Notes: a model not told the origin generated them from the letters alone. A DNA stretch of 64,000 nt from Candidatus Phosphoribacter hodrii (GCA_016707175.1 JADJIB010000002.1:248001-312000); one strand, 5' to 3'. Positions 19,101-27,069 are shown, counted from the first letter of the stretch. Program-made: numbers and translations.

Positions 19101-19323
19101 GGTTGTGCTCGCGGGCCCCCCGAACGATCAGGGTGTCGCGGCTGTGTCGGCCCGGCTGTCGTTCCGCCACGAGATGCGCGACAGCAGCCCCGCCGGCCGT
19201 CGCCGGGTCCGGCTTGGTGGACGACGATGTGGACGACTTGGTGGACGGCACCGCCGAAGGTGCGGCGGATCGCGGGGTGGATCCGGAGCGTTTCCGGGTG
19301 GGCGAAGGGGGCACGACTGACAC
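16168..19323 (-). CDS. uvrA: Excinuclease ABC subunit A
   Basis: Damage-sensing ATPase of nucleotide excision repair. It has two ABC modules: the first with GLSGSGKSS and LSGGEAQRIRLA, the second with GVSGSGKST and LSGGEAQRVKLA. Zinc-binding CxxC pairs are visible (CPIC, CPAC, CDNC, CEVC). The family core starts at DTLIVRGAREHNLKD. A GTG at 19323 is chosen because it clears the upstream MBL gene by 10 nt and gives 1051 residues. The about 68 residues before the core are Ser/Thr/Pro/Lys-rich and unusual, with no convincing ribosome site, so the true start may be further inside. A C-terminal tail of about 45 basic residues follows the second module. Confidence 0.9.
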   Translation of the reverse strand: MSVVPPSPTRKRSGSTPRSAAPSAVPSTKSSTSSSTKPDPATAGGAAVAHLVAERQPGRHSRDTLIVRGAREHNLKDISVELPRDSLIVFTGLSGSGKSSLAFDTIFAEGQRRYVESLSAYARQFLGQMDKPDVDFIEGLSPAVSIDQKSTNRNPRSTVGTITEVYDYLRLLFARVGRPHCPICDEPITRQSPQQIVDRLLELPERTRFQILAPVVKARKGEFVDLFAELQTKGFARARVDGEVIALADPPKLEKQIKHTIEVVIDRLVAKGDDAAAKRRLTDSVETALVLAGGILLVDFVDREEGEPDKERRFSERMACPNDHPLAIDEVEPRTFSFNSPFGACPACTGLGTELEVDPELCIPDEDLSIAQGAVAPWGSGSGSADYFMRVVQAVADDLKFSLDTPWRALPERAKEALLFGQNYKVHVTYRNRYGRDRSYTTGFEGVVPFVKRRHSETDSEWSRDRYEGYMREVPCPVCRGARLKPEVLAIRVGGQNISQVCALAINECAEFLRSVDFTDRERQIAERVIKEIGARLGFLLDVGLDYLSLDRPAGTLSGGEAQRIRLATQIGSGLVGVLYVLDEPSIGLHQRDNHRLIETLTRLRDLGNTLIVVEHDEDTIATADWVVDIGPGAGEHGGHVVHCGPVAGLLAHPDSLTGMYLSGRKSIPVPDVRRPQVKGREVTVIAARENNLRDVTVSFPLANLVAVTGVSGSGKSTLVNDILYTVLANKLNKARQVPGRHKSVTGLEHLDKVVHVDQSPIGRTPRSNPATYTGVFDHMRRLFAETTEAKIRGYLPGRFSFNVKGGRCDNCSGDGTIKIEMNFLPDVYVPCEVCHGARYNRETLDVHFKGKTIADVLDMPIEEAAEFFAAVPAIARHLTTLNDVGLGYVRLGQPAPTLSGGEAQRVKLAAELQKRSSGRTVYVLDEPTTGLHFEDISKLLGVLQGLVDKGNTVIVIEHNLDVIKSADWIVDLGPEGGSGGGRVVAEGTPEQVAAHPDSHTGRFLAPVLAKAAAGMPSARPSVERASARPRKATAVASGTAKRAVRGRHTE

Positions 19324-19333
19324 GCAGGACAGC

Positions 19334-20083
19334 CTAGGTGCCCCCACCGACAGCCCCCGACGCTTCCCGGCGGAGGAAGTCCCGGATCGCCTCCCGGGGG
19401 CTGTCGCGCAGCTCCGGCCCATGGGTGAAGGCCGCCATCGTGTAGTCGAGGTCGCCCAGGAGTCTGGCGGTCTGCCGATTGAGTTGGAAGTCGGTGCAGA
19501 ACGCCTTGACCGGCCAACGCGGCCCACGGATGTTGAAGATGGCATCGCCCGTGATGAGCAACCGACTCGGCTCGTGCAGGAACGACACATGCCCCGGCGA
19601 ATGGCCAGGAGTGTGCAGGACCCGCAGGCCGCCGGCTACGCCGAGCAGCTGGCCGTCGACCAGCCGGACCCCCACCGGCGCGGCGGCGAAGCCCGGCACG
19701 ACCCGCGACACGAGCCCGCCCAGCCCAGACATCGGGGGTGACTCCCCCGCCGCGACGTATGCCGCGTCCGCCTCGTGAACGTCCACGGCCCGGCCGGTGC
19801 GAGCGGCCAGCGAGGCCGCCGCGCCCACATGATCGGAGTGCGCGTGGGTGACCATGATCCGGGCGACGTCCGACGGACCGGAGTCGATCGCGGCCAGAGC
19901 CGCCAGGACCCGCCTCGTCGACCACGGGAGGCCGACATCGAGCAGGGTCACTGCACCGTTCGCGTCGCGAAAGGCGAACCCGTTGACGAAGTCGCCGAGC
20001 ATCCGCACCCGCCACACCGCCCAGCCCTCGGACTGCGACTCGACCAGGGACACGACCGGGGAACGACCCATGCCGCACACCAT
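19334..20083 (-). CDS. Metallo-beta-lactamase-fold hydrolase
   Basis: Zinc-dependent hydrolase of unknown substrate, 249 residues. It has THAHSDHVGAA (the HxHxDH zinc site), HTPGHSPGHVSFLH for the third metal His and ITGDAIF for the bridging Asp. The overall shape is that of the glyoxalase II/YcbL-type subgroup. It lies 10 nt upstream of uvrA in the same direction and is probably co-transcribed with it, which is unusual company for a hydrolase. The substrate cannot be assigned. Confidence 0.85.
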   Translation of the reverse strand: MVCGMGRSPVVSLVESQSEGWAVWRVRMLGDFVNGFAFRDANGAVTLLDVGLPWSTRRVLAALAAIDSGPSDVARIMVTHAHSDHVGAAASLAARTGRAVDVHEADAAYVAAGESPPMSGLGGLVSRVVPGFAAAPVGVRLVDGQLLGVAGGLRVLHTPGHSPGHVSFLHEPSRLLITGDAIFNIRGPRWPVKAFCTDFQLNRQTARLLGDLDYTMAAFTHGPELRDSPREAIRDFLRREASGAVGGGT

Positions 20084-20143
20084 AGGCCGACGTCGCCGCG
20101 CCGCGACAGCGCCGGACCCGGATCCGCCGGGTAGCGTCAGGCC

Positions 20144-20839
20144 ATGACCACCGACACCTCATGGGCCGACGTCGCCGCGGCGACCGCGGCCCTGTTGGAG
20201 ACGGCATACGGGATGCGTGAGGGTGACCAGGCGGCCGACTCACTGTGCGCGGGGTGGACGCGTGGCCACGTGCTCACCCACGTGGCCCGCAACGCCGACG
20301 CCATCGGCAACCTCGTCACCTGGGCCGTGACCGGCGTGCCCACCCCGATGTATGCGTCCGCTGAAGCCCGCGAGGCGGACATCGAGGCCGGTGCAGCTCG
20401 GCCCGTGGCCGACCTGGTCGCCGATGTCGAGGCGAGCGCGGCCCGGCTCGCCGGCCAGACCGCGGACCTCGCCCCAGCCCACGACGCGGTCGAGATCGAG
20501 TTGCGCGGCGGCTGGCGGATCCGTGCGTCGGAGCTGGCCTGGCGCCGGCTGCGCGAGGTGGCCTACCACCACGTCGATCTCGATGCTGGGTTCGGGTTCG
20601 CCGACCTGCCACCAGACCTCACCTCGGCTTTCCTCGCCGACGAGGTGGCCGGGTTGCGGCGGCACCCGCAGGCGCCGGCGCTCACCCTGCACACGACGAC
20701 GGGCGAGGAGTTCACGGTCGGTGCCGGGACGGCATACGTCACTGGCACCCCCGCCGCGCTGCTCGGGTGGCTGGCGCGCGGGCTGACCGAGGGGCTCGCC
20801 ACGGACGGCGCGCTCCCCCACCTTCCGAAAGGGTCCTGA
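20144..20839 (+). CDS. Mycothiol-dependent maleylpyruvate isomerase family protein
   Basis: DinB-like metal-binding fold typical of actinobacterial mycothiol-dependent enzymes. The 231 residues have the N-terminal helical domain with the first His ligand in TRGHVLTHVARNAD and the second site in LREVAYHHVDLDAGF. An SCP2-like C-terminal region follows. Authentic maleylpyruvate isomerase belongs to the gentisate pathway, but no gentisate genes are nearby, so a general mycothiol S-transferase role is possible. It is followed after 1 nt by another MBL hydrolase, so the two are coupled. Confidence 0.8.
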   Translation: MTTDTSWADVAAATAALLETAYGMREGDQAADSLCAGWTRGHVLTHVARNADAIGNLVTWAVTGVPTPMYASAEAREADIEAGAARPVADLVADVEASAARLAGQTADLAPAHDAVEIELRGGWRIRASELAWRRLREVAYHHVDLDAGFGFADLPPDLTSAFLADEVAGLRRHPQAPALTLHTTTGEEFTVGAGTAYVTGTPAALLGWLARGLTEGLATDGALPHLPKGS

Positions 20840-20840
20840 G

Positions 20841-21506
20841 ATGAGCAGGTATGCCGGGCACGTCACCTCCGGGGGCGCGACGGACGTCCGCGAGCTGCGC
20901 GAGTTGATCATCCGCAAGTGCAGCGTCGGCGAGTACGACAACAACGCCTACCTGCTCACCTGTCGGACCACCGGCGAGCAGTTGCTCGTCGACGCGGCGG
21001 CCGACGCGCCCCGGCTGCGGGCCTTCGTCGCCGAGGGCACGGGCAGCCTCGGCGGGATCGTCACCACGCACCGTCACGGCGACCACGTGCGCGCACTTGC
21101 GGAGATCGCGGCCTGGTCGGGCGCCCCCACGGCCGCGGGGGCCGAGGACGCCGCTGCCCTGCCGCTGGCCCCGGATCGGGCGCTCGTCCACGGAGACGTG
21201 CTGCGGGTCGGGGCGGTCGACCTCGATGTCGTCCACCTGCGCGGGCACACCGAGGGCGGGGTCGCGTTGGCGTATGCCGACCCGGCGGGCTTCACGCACC
21301 TCATCACCGGCGACTCGCTCTTCCCCGGCGGGGTCGGCAACACCAAGATGCCGGGGCAGTCGTTCGAGCAGTTGTATGCCGATGTGACAGCGCGGATCTT
21401 CGACGTCTACGGCGACGACACGTGGGTCTATCCGGGCCACGGCGACGACACGACCCTGCGCGTCGAGCGCCCCTACCTCGCGGAGTGGCTCGCCCGCGGC
21501 TGGTGA
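20841..21506 (+). CDS. Metallo-beta-lactamase-fold hydrolase, glyoxalase II-like
   Basis: 221 residues with the zinc motif TTHRHGDHVRA, the ligand HTEGGVAL, the bridging Asp in ITGDSLFPGGVG, and YPGHGDDT near the C-terminus. These are typical of glyoxalase II-type thioester hydrolases, which in Actinobacteria can act on mycothiol conjugates. It starts 1 nt after the mycothiol-dependent isomerase-like gene, so a shared thiol-conjugate pathway is a reasonable inference. Confidence 0.85.
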   Translation: MSRYAGHVTSGGATDVRELRELIIRKCSVGEYDNNAYLLTCRTTGEQLLVDAAADAPRLRAFVAEGTGSLGGIVTTHRHGDHVRALAEIAAWSGAPTAAGAEDAAALPLAPDRALVHGDVLRVGAVDLDVVHLRGHTEGGVALAYADPAGFTHLITGDSLFPGGVGNTKMPGQSFEQLYADVTARIFDVYGDDTWVYPGHGDDTTLRVERPYLAEWLARGW

Positions 21507-21630
21507 GGCGTTAGCCACGCCCTCCGCACGCCTTCCGCGCAGCTGCTCACCGCTTAGGAGGCCAGGACGCTTGGGGGCCACGCACTAACCTCATGCAAGC
21601 CGACTCGGCGCGCCCGACCCAGCGCGGTGA

Positions 21631-22518
21631 TCAGCGGCGGGCGCGGCGGGGCTTCGGGGGCACGCTGGAGTCGACTAGGCCGACGATCGCGTCGCAGATG
21701 ATGCTCGACGCCTCGTAGGTCGTCATGTGACCCACCCCGTCGAGGACGTTGAGGTCGGCGCCGGGGATCCGTTTGCGCAGGGCCTCGGCGTGCGGGACGG
21801 GGATCAGCCGGTCGTGGTTGCCGGCGATGATGTGGGTCGGCACGTCGACGAAATGGCCCAAGGCGTCCATCTCGTCATGGCCGGCGATCGCATAGAAGAA
21901 CCGGCCGATCGTCGGCATCTTCGTGTGCTTGATCTGCTCGACCGCGTGCCGGATGTCCTCACGGTTGGCGCCCGGCCCGAAGATGAGTTTCCCTTCGACC
22001 ATGCGGGGGATGAAGACCCGAGGCTGGATGCCCGGAGCACGCGAGGCCAACGCCATGATGACCCGCTCCAGCGGCACCGGGGTGCGACCCTCGATCGACG
22101 CGGCCGTCGACGCGAGCACGGTGCCCTTGACCCGCTCGGTGAAGTGCTCGTAGTGCATCCCGGCGTAGGCCATGACCGACATGCCACCCATCGAGTGCCC
22201 GGCCAGGACGAGATCACCCTCGGGCGCCACCGCGTCGATGACCTCGCGCAGGTCGTCACCGAGGATGCGGACCGTGGGGTCGCCGACTTCGCCCATGCTC
22301 GACTTGCCGTGCCCCCGCTGGTCGAAGAGCACCACCCGGACGTTCCGCCGGGCCTGAAGGTCGGCGACAACCTTGTGCCAACTCGTGTGGTCCAGGCACC
22401 ACCCGTGGGCCAGCACGACGGTCGGCACACCCTCCGCGACCGGGCGCGCAGGGAGGACCTCCAGGGCCATGATGCTGGCACCGTAGGAGACCGGGACGCG
22501 GTGATTGCGCTGCGCCAA
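21631..22518 (-). CDS. Alpha/beta hydrolase
   Basis: Serine hydrolase of 295 residues. It has the oxyanion region VVLAHGWCLDHTSW, the nucleophile elbow LAGHSMGGMSV, Asp in the NHDRLIPVPHAE region and His in DGVGHMTTYEA. No signal peptide is present. It is the last gene of the minus-strand lipid locus (WS/DGAT, AAR-like reductase, SDR, this gene), 38 nt after the SDR. A lipase or esterase acting on wax esters or acylglycerols is inferred from context. The 124 nt between it and the preceding MBL gene (21507-21630) hold nothing recognised. Confidence 0.85.
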   Translation of the reverse strand: MAQRNHRVPVSYGASIMALEVLPARPVAEGVPTVVLAHGWCLDHTSWHKVVADLQARRNVRVVLFDQRGHGKSSMGEVGDPTVRILGDDLREVIDAVAPEGDLVLAGHSMGGMSVMAYAGMHYEHFTERVKGTVLASTAASIEGRTPVPLERVIMALASRAPGIQPRVFIPRMVEGKLIFGPGANREDIRHAVEQIKHTKMPTIGRFFYAIAGHDEMDALGHFVDVPTHIIAGNHDRLIPVPHAEALRKRIPGADLNVLDGVGHMTTYEASSIICDAIVGLVDSSVPPKPRRARR

Positions 22519-22556
22519 GGCTCAGTCCTTCCGACCTGCTGGGTCCGACGACCTGG

Positions 22557-23393
22557 TCACGCCTGCTGCTCGGCGCGGCCGGTGAAGTCCTCCATCGTGT
22601 GGTAGACCCCGATGACGTTGTCCGAGATGAAGTCGCGAACGCTGATCGGCACCAAGCCCTTGAGCACCTCGCTGAGCATGACGGTGCGCGGCAGGACGAC
22701 GAACGATCCGCCGGCACACATCGCCCGCCAGGCCTCGTCGACGACATGCGCCGGCTCGAGGATCGGCAGGAGCGGCGCGGACTTGGCGCCGTCGAACATG
22801 CCGGTGTTGACGTAATAAGGGCACACGGTCGTCACCTTGACGTGCTCGACCCCGGCCTGCTTGAGCTCCAGCCGCACCGAGTCGGACCAGCCGATGACCG
22901 CCCACTTGGACGCGGCATACACGGCCATCCGCGGGTTGGCCGTGAAACCGGCGGCCGAGGCGAGGTTGAGCAGGCGCGCCTCCCCGCTGCCGGCGATCAT
23001 CCCCGGAAGGAAGGCCCGCGCGACATACATGGGGGCGAGGGTGTTGACCGCCACTGTCAGGCGGGTGTCCCGCCCCGAGTCGGACTCCCAGAAGTACTGG
23101 TTGCCGCGGACGACACCGGCGTTGTTGACCAGGACGTCCACTGCCCCGACCTCGGCCAGGACGGCAGCGGCGCTGGCCTCCACCGCGGCGAGGTCGCCGA
23201 CGTCGACGAGGTATGCCGTGACCTCACTTCCGCGTCCCGTCAGCTCTTCGAGGGTGCGCTGCAGAGCGACCTCGTTGAGATCCCAGAGGACCACCGCCTT
23301 GGCCTTTTCGGCGATGGCTCGCTCGGCGAACAAGCGCCCCATGCCCATCGCGGCACCGGTGATCAGGACCGTCTTTCCTTGGACTGACTTCAC
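22557..23393 (-). CDS. Short-chain dehydrogenase/reductase, resembling SDR16C (RDH10/17beta-HSD11-13)
   Basis: NAD(P)-dependent oxidoreductase, 278 residues. The cofactor site is GAAMGMGR, an acidic residue follows beta-2 (LWDLNE, favouring NAD), the catalytic Ser is in NLASAAGF and the catalytic motif is YAASK. The GTG start has GGAGG 6 nt upstream. An ATG further upstream in the same frame lacks a ribosome site. The C-terminus (MFDGAKSAPLLPILEPAHVV) recalls eukaryotic lipid-droplet retinol/17-beta dehydrogenases that act on long lipophilic alcohols. Between the AAR-like reductase and the hydrolase it could reduce fatty aldehyde to alcohol. This substrate is inference. Confidence 0.88.
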   Translation of the reverse strand: MKSVQGKTVLITGAAMGMGRLFAERAIAEKAKAVVLWDLNEVALQRTLEELTGRGSEVTAYLVDVGDLAAVEASAAAVLAEVGAVDVLVNNAGVVRGNQYFWESDSGRDTRLTVAVNTLAPMYVARAFLPGMIAGSGEARLLNLASAAGFTANPRMAVYAASKWAVIGWSDSVRLELKQAGVEHVKVTTVCPYYVNTGMFDGAKSAPLLPILEPAHVVDEAWRAMCAGGSFVVLPRTVMLSEVLKGLVPISVRDFISDNVIGVYHTMEDFTGRAEQQA

Positions 23394-23465
23394 GACACTC
23401 CTCCATCGGGTCTCTCCCCATCCTGACAGGAAGAGCACCTGGTGACATGGCCCAGGCGACGTGGC

Positions 23466-25526
23466 CTACGTCGCGTTGGCGTCGCTTGACGCGGTGGCGC
23501 GTGCGGCCAGGGCGGCCTCGCGAACTCGGGCGAAATCGTCGTCGGTGAATACGCCGCCGACGCCGGAGATCGTCGCCAACTTCATGCCGTGCTTGAGCCC
23601 GAGTTGGTAGATCTCCTTGACCTTGGGCCACTCGATGTTCCGTCCGACCGTGAACGTCTCGTAGCGCCCTTCGAGCGCGAGGACGACGGTCTCGGCGAGG
23701 CAGGCATAGGCGACGCCAGCAGGCAGGCCGATGTTGCCCATGTGGACGTCACCGGGCAACTCGATCTCGCCGGACTCGATGACGAGCACGTCGGGACGTT
23801 TGGCGACATCCTCGGCAGACATGTCCAACGGCCGGGCCACGTCGGTGATGACGCACCCTGGCTTGACCTTCATGATGTCGAGCACCTTGTTCCCCGCGGC
23901 GGAGGTGGCGGTGACGATGAGGTCCATCTCGGCGAGTGCGTCGCCCGGTCGAGCGGTGACGTGCAAGACGGCCCGGGGGTTCTCGCTCTCGATGTCCTTC
24001 TTGATGGCCAGCAACTTGGCGGTCTCGGGCGAGACCAACCACAACTCGTCGGTGACGAGCGCCAACAGCCGGGCACAGACCGAGCCGATCGCCCCAGTGG
24101 CCCCGACGACCATGGCCTTGCCGTGGATGATGCCGTGGTCGTCGACGCGGGCGATGCCCAGTTTGCGCAGGGCCGCGTGGGCTGCCCAGAGTGCCCCGGA
24201 GGCGCTGTAGCTGTTCCCCGTCGTCACCGGCAGCGGTGCCCGCTTGGCCACGGTGACGCCGGCGTCGCCGACGACCTTGGTGAAGGCACCGAGCCCCATC
24301 ACCTGGGCGCCCAACTTCCGGGCCAGGTCGGCAGCCTCCAGCAGACGTGAGTAGGTGAACTCCGGGCTGTGGGCAAGCATCTCCTTGGGCGTGCCGCCCA
24401 CCGAGATCAACCAGCCCTCGGCCTCGGCACCGGTGGGTGACTCGATACCCGTGACGTGGCTGTAGATGAACGGCGGGATGTAGGCCATCGCCTTCTCGAC
24501 GACGTCGCCCATCCCGGGGACCCGGCTCAGGGCACCGATCGCTTCGACGTTGTTGAAGTACTGCGCGCTCAACGGATGGATGACGAAGGCGAATCGGCTC
24601 TTGCGCTTGTCGCCGTTGGGACGCAGCAGCCGGGGTTCGAGCTCGGCGGCCTGGATCAGTTCGAGGAGGTCGTCGGTGGTGAGCTCCCGCTCCTCGGTGT
24701 TGATGGCTGCGGCCATCGCCTCAAGCATTGCGGTGACCACCATGAACCGGAAGGGGCGAGGCGTCGCGTCGATGATCAGGTCGACACCACGGCTGGTGAG
24801 CTCGGCCAGTCGGCCATCGGACACGGCGTTGGTCACGACGGTCTTGCCGGCGAGGTCTTCGAGCCCGAAATGCATCAGCTCGGCGTAACTCCCGACGATG
24901 ATGTCCGCGTCCCGGGCGGCCCGGTGGGCGAGTTTGTCGCTCACCCACTCGACCGGCCCCTGGCTGTGGTCCTTGAAGAACCCGGGGGTAAGGCGCCAGG
25001 TCCACATCCCGACCTCGGCCGCCTTGGCGACCACCGGGTTGGTGTTCAACGCGATGGGGACGTCGGTCCGCAGGGCCGGGTCGACGAAGTCGATGTTGGC
25101 GGTGAACTCCCGCAGGACCCGGATCGTCCGCTCGTAGTTCTTCCCGCTGAGAACGACCGTCCGGGCATTGTTGAAGTAGCCGGGCATCTCGGCTTGCACC
25201 CGGCGGATCGCCCACTCCTGCAACACATCAGCGAGCATCGACCCATCGCGGACGGGCACCCGTGCGGTCGTCTCAAGGACCTGACGCACTTCGAGAGGGT
25301 CACCCTTGAAGACGCCGGAGGCCTGCGCCTCACGGACACCGGTGACGGCGACGGCGTCGGCCTTGAGCGACCACTGCCACACGAGCTTCTCGGCAGCGTC
25401 GAGGTCGCCGGTCGTCCCGACCCGGATGAGTCGGAAGTCCCGACCGGCGAAGGTCACCTTTTCGTCGAAGTCCCACTCGGGGCCCTGCAGGGTGATGTTG
25501 ACGACGACAAGCCGTTTGCGCGGCAT
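23466..25526 (-). CDS. Fused acyl-thioester (acyl-ACP) reductase-like protein, AAR family, with novel N-terminal half
   Basis: The 686 residues fall into two parts. Residues about 310-655 match, motif by motif, the cyanobacterial long-chain acyl-ACP reductase that makes fatty aldehydes: RFAFVIHPLS at the start, GLGAFTKVV, TTGNSYSA, NADPH site GATGAIGS (475-482), and YACLAETVVLALEG with Cys609. By recollected alignment this cysteine corresponds to the catalytic Cys294 of the Synechococcus enzyme. EGRYETFTVGRN follows. Residues 1-305 (for example RTVVLSGKNYERT and NTNPVVAKAAEVGMW) look alpha/beta and globular, and I do not recognise them. It lies 10 nt downstream of the WS/DGAT gene. No aldehyde-deformylating oxygenase is present, so the aldehyde probably goes to alcohol and wax ester rather than alkane. 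Confidence 0.75.
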   Translation of the reverse strand: MPRKRLVVVNITLQGPEWDFDEKVTFAGRDFRLIRVGTTGDLDAAEKLVWQWSLKADAVAVTGVREAQASGVFKGDPLEVRQVLETTARVPVRDGSMLADVLQEWAIRRVQAEMPGYFNNARTVVLSGKNYERTIRVLREFTANIDFVDPALRTDVPIALNTNPVVAKAAEVGMWTWRLTPGFFKDHSQGPVEWVSDKLAHRAARDADIIVGSYAELMHFGLEDLAGKTVVTNAVSDGRLAELTSRGVDLIIDATPRPFRFMVVTAMLEAMAAAINTEERELTTDDLLELIQAAELEPRLLRPNGDKRKSRFAFVIHPLSAQYFNNVEAIGALSRVPGMGDVVEKAMAYIPPFIYSHVTGIESPTGAEAEGWLISVGGTPKEMLAHSPEFTYSRLLEAADLARKLGAQVMGLGAFTKVVGDAGVTVAKRAPLPVTTGNSYSASGALWAAHAALRKLGIARVDDHGIIHGKAMVVGATGAIGSVCARLLALVTDELWLVSPETAKLLAIKKDIESENPRAVLHVTARPGDALAEMDLIVTATSAAGNKVLDIMKVKPGCVITDVARPLDMSAEDVAKRPDVLVIESGEIELPGDVHMGNIGLPAGVAYACLAETVVLALEGRYETFTVGRNIEWPKVKEIYQLGLKHGMKLATISGVGGVFTDDDFARVREAALAARATASSDANAT

Positions 25527-25536
25527 ACCGGATCTC

Positions 25537-27069
25537 CTAGGCCTTCGAGCGGGTGGGGCGACGAGACGTTGCGCGGGCTGGTGGCTCGTGGCGCAGTTCG
25601 GCCCCCGCGACGAGTCGGTCGATGTGATCGCGGATGAGCTCGGTGACCCGCTCAGGGTCGGGGATCATCCGGGTGTCCGAGCACACCCCGACCCCGACGG
25701 TCCCGTTGTAGGTGAACAGGCAGACGCCGATGGGCTGGTCGCCGGACATCGGGACCCAGCCCAGGACGGTGCGGACCGGGGCGCCGACCATGGTGAGCCG
25801 CGAACTCGGCCCGGGGACGTTGCTCAACTGCCCGATCGTCTTGTTGGAGAAGAAGTCGGTGAGGCGTTTGGCCACGGCACCCGGGGTCTCGGCGATCACC
25901 TTCTGCACACCGAAGGCCAGCGCCGGCTCGACGCTGTTCTTCAGGCGTGTCGTGCGGTGGTGGATCTGCTCGATGAGCTCGGCCGGATCGGCGATCCCCA
26001 GGGGCATCTCGAACAGCACGACGGCGAAGTGGTTGCCCAACGTCGACGGCAGGCTGCCGTCGACCGGTTGCAGCGACACGGGCATCATCCAGGCCACGTC
26101 GGTGATGTCGGTGACGCCACGCTCGCCGAGGTAGTCCGTCAGCGCCAGGGACACCGCCGCCATGAGCGCGTCGTTCACCGTCCCGTTGAAGGCCTGCGCG
26201 ACCGCCTTGACCGACGAGAGGCTGATCCCCTCGGTCCACGCGACGCCCTTGTCGACGTCGGGATGCCCGCTCCACGCGCCGGCATCGGCCTTCTCGTGCA
26301 ACAGCAGTCGGCCGACCTCGCGCCACGAGTTGGACGTCTCGTTGTCGTCCGAGGTGAAGCCGGTGAGTACGTCGATGAGTTTGGTGGGGTGCCGGACCAG
26401 GTCGAGCGCGGACTCCAGGTGATGCGGGAGCGCGAGAGGGTTCATCGTCGCTATGACCGTGCGACCGGCCTGGGCCACGAGCGAACCCGAGTGGGTCACC
26501 GCATCGATGGTGTCCTTGACCGAGTGCTCCGCAAGGTGCCGGACCGCATCGAGCGGGCCATGCGATCCGCCGTCGCTGCCCCGTCCCACCGTGTGCGGCG
26601 TCGCGCCGTCGGTGGGGTCGCACGTCCCGATGAGCAACTGCACGAGGCGTATGCCGTCGCCGAGCCCGTGGTGGAAGCGGGTGAGCATCGCTCCCCCGCC
26701 CTCGTCCTCGGGCGGCCCCGAGATCAACTGCATGTCCCACAGCGGGCGAGACCGGTCGAAGGGCACCGAGAACTGGCTGGAGACATACGCGCGCAGGGTC
26801 TCGGGCTGGGAGTCGGCGAGGACAACCCGCAACACGTGCCGGTCCACCGAGAAGTCGACGTCGTCCTCCCACTCCCAATGCCCGTCGTGCTGGACGGCCA
26901 CCTGGCTCAACAGGCGGTACTTCGTCACCACGCGCTCGAAGATGGCGTCGCGCAACGCCTCCCACTCGGGAAGCTCGTCGAAGGTGAGCAGGCCGTGGAC
27001 ATGCATCAGGTTGTTGGGCCGATCCATCAACAGCCAGGTGAGGTCGGACGCCGCGATCCGGGTTCCCAT
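25537..27069 (-). CDS. Wax ester synthase/diacylglycerol acyltransferase (WS/DGAT)
   Basis: Transfers an acyl group from acyl-CoA to a long-chain alcohol (wax ester) or to diacylglycerol (TAG). The chosen ATG (MGTRIAASDLTWLLMDRPNN) matches the family N-terminus and gives 510 residues. The catalytic motif HHGLGDG is at 133-139 (HHxxxDG), and PLW and the C-terminal SNVPGPSS region are also present. A C-terminal tail of about 20 basic residues ends the protein. It is the first gene of the minus-strand lipid operon, followed 10 nt later by the AAR-like reductase. Confidence 0.92.
   Translation of the reverse strand: MGTRIAASDLTWLLMDRPNNLMHVHGLLTFDELPEWEALRDAIFERVVTKYRLLSQVAVQHDGHWEWEDDVDFSVDRHVLRVVLADSQPETLRAYVSSQFSVPFDRSRPLWDMQLISGPPEDEGGGAMLTRFHHGLGDGIRLVQLLIGTCDPTDGATPHTVGRGSDGGSHGPLDAVRHLAEHSVKDTIDAVTHSGSLVAQAGRTVIATMNPLALPHHLESALDLVRHPTKLIDVLTGFTSDDNETSNSWREVGRLLLHEKADAGAWSGHPDVDKGVAWTEGISLSSVKAVAQAFNGTVNDALMAAVSLALTDYLGERGVTDITDVAWMMPVSLQPVDGSLPSTLGNHFAVVLFEMPLGIADPAELIEQIHHRTTRLKNSVEPALAFGVQKVIAETPGAVAKRLTDFFSNKTIGQLSNVPGPSSRLTMVGAPVRTVLGWVPMSGDQPIGVCLFTYNGTVGVGVCSDTRMIPDPERVTELIRDHIDRLVAGAELRHEPPARATSRRPTRSKA

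Noticed and set aside
19324..19590. 89 more codons at the uvrA N-terminus
   Set aside because: They are out-of-frame sequence within the upstream metallo-beta-lactamase-fold gene and have no similarity to UvrA.
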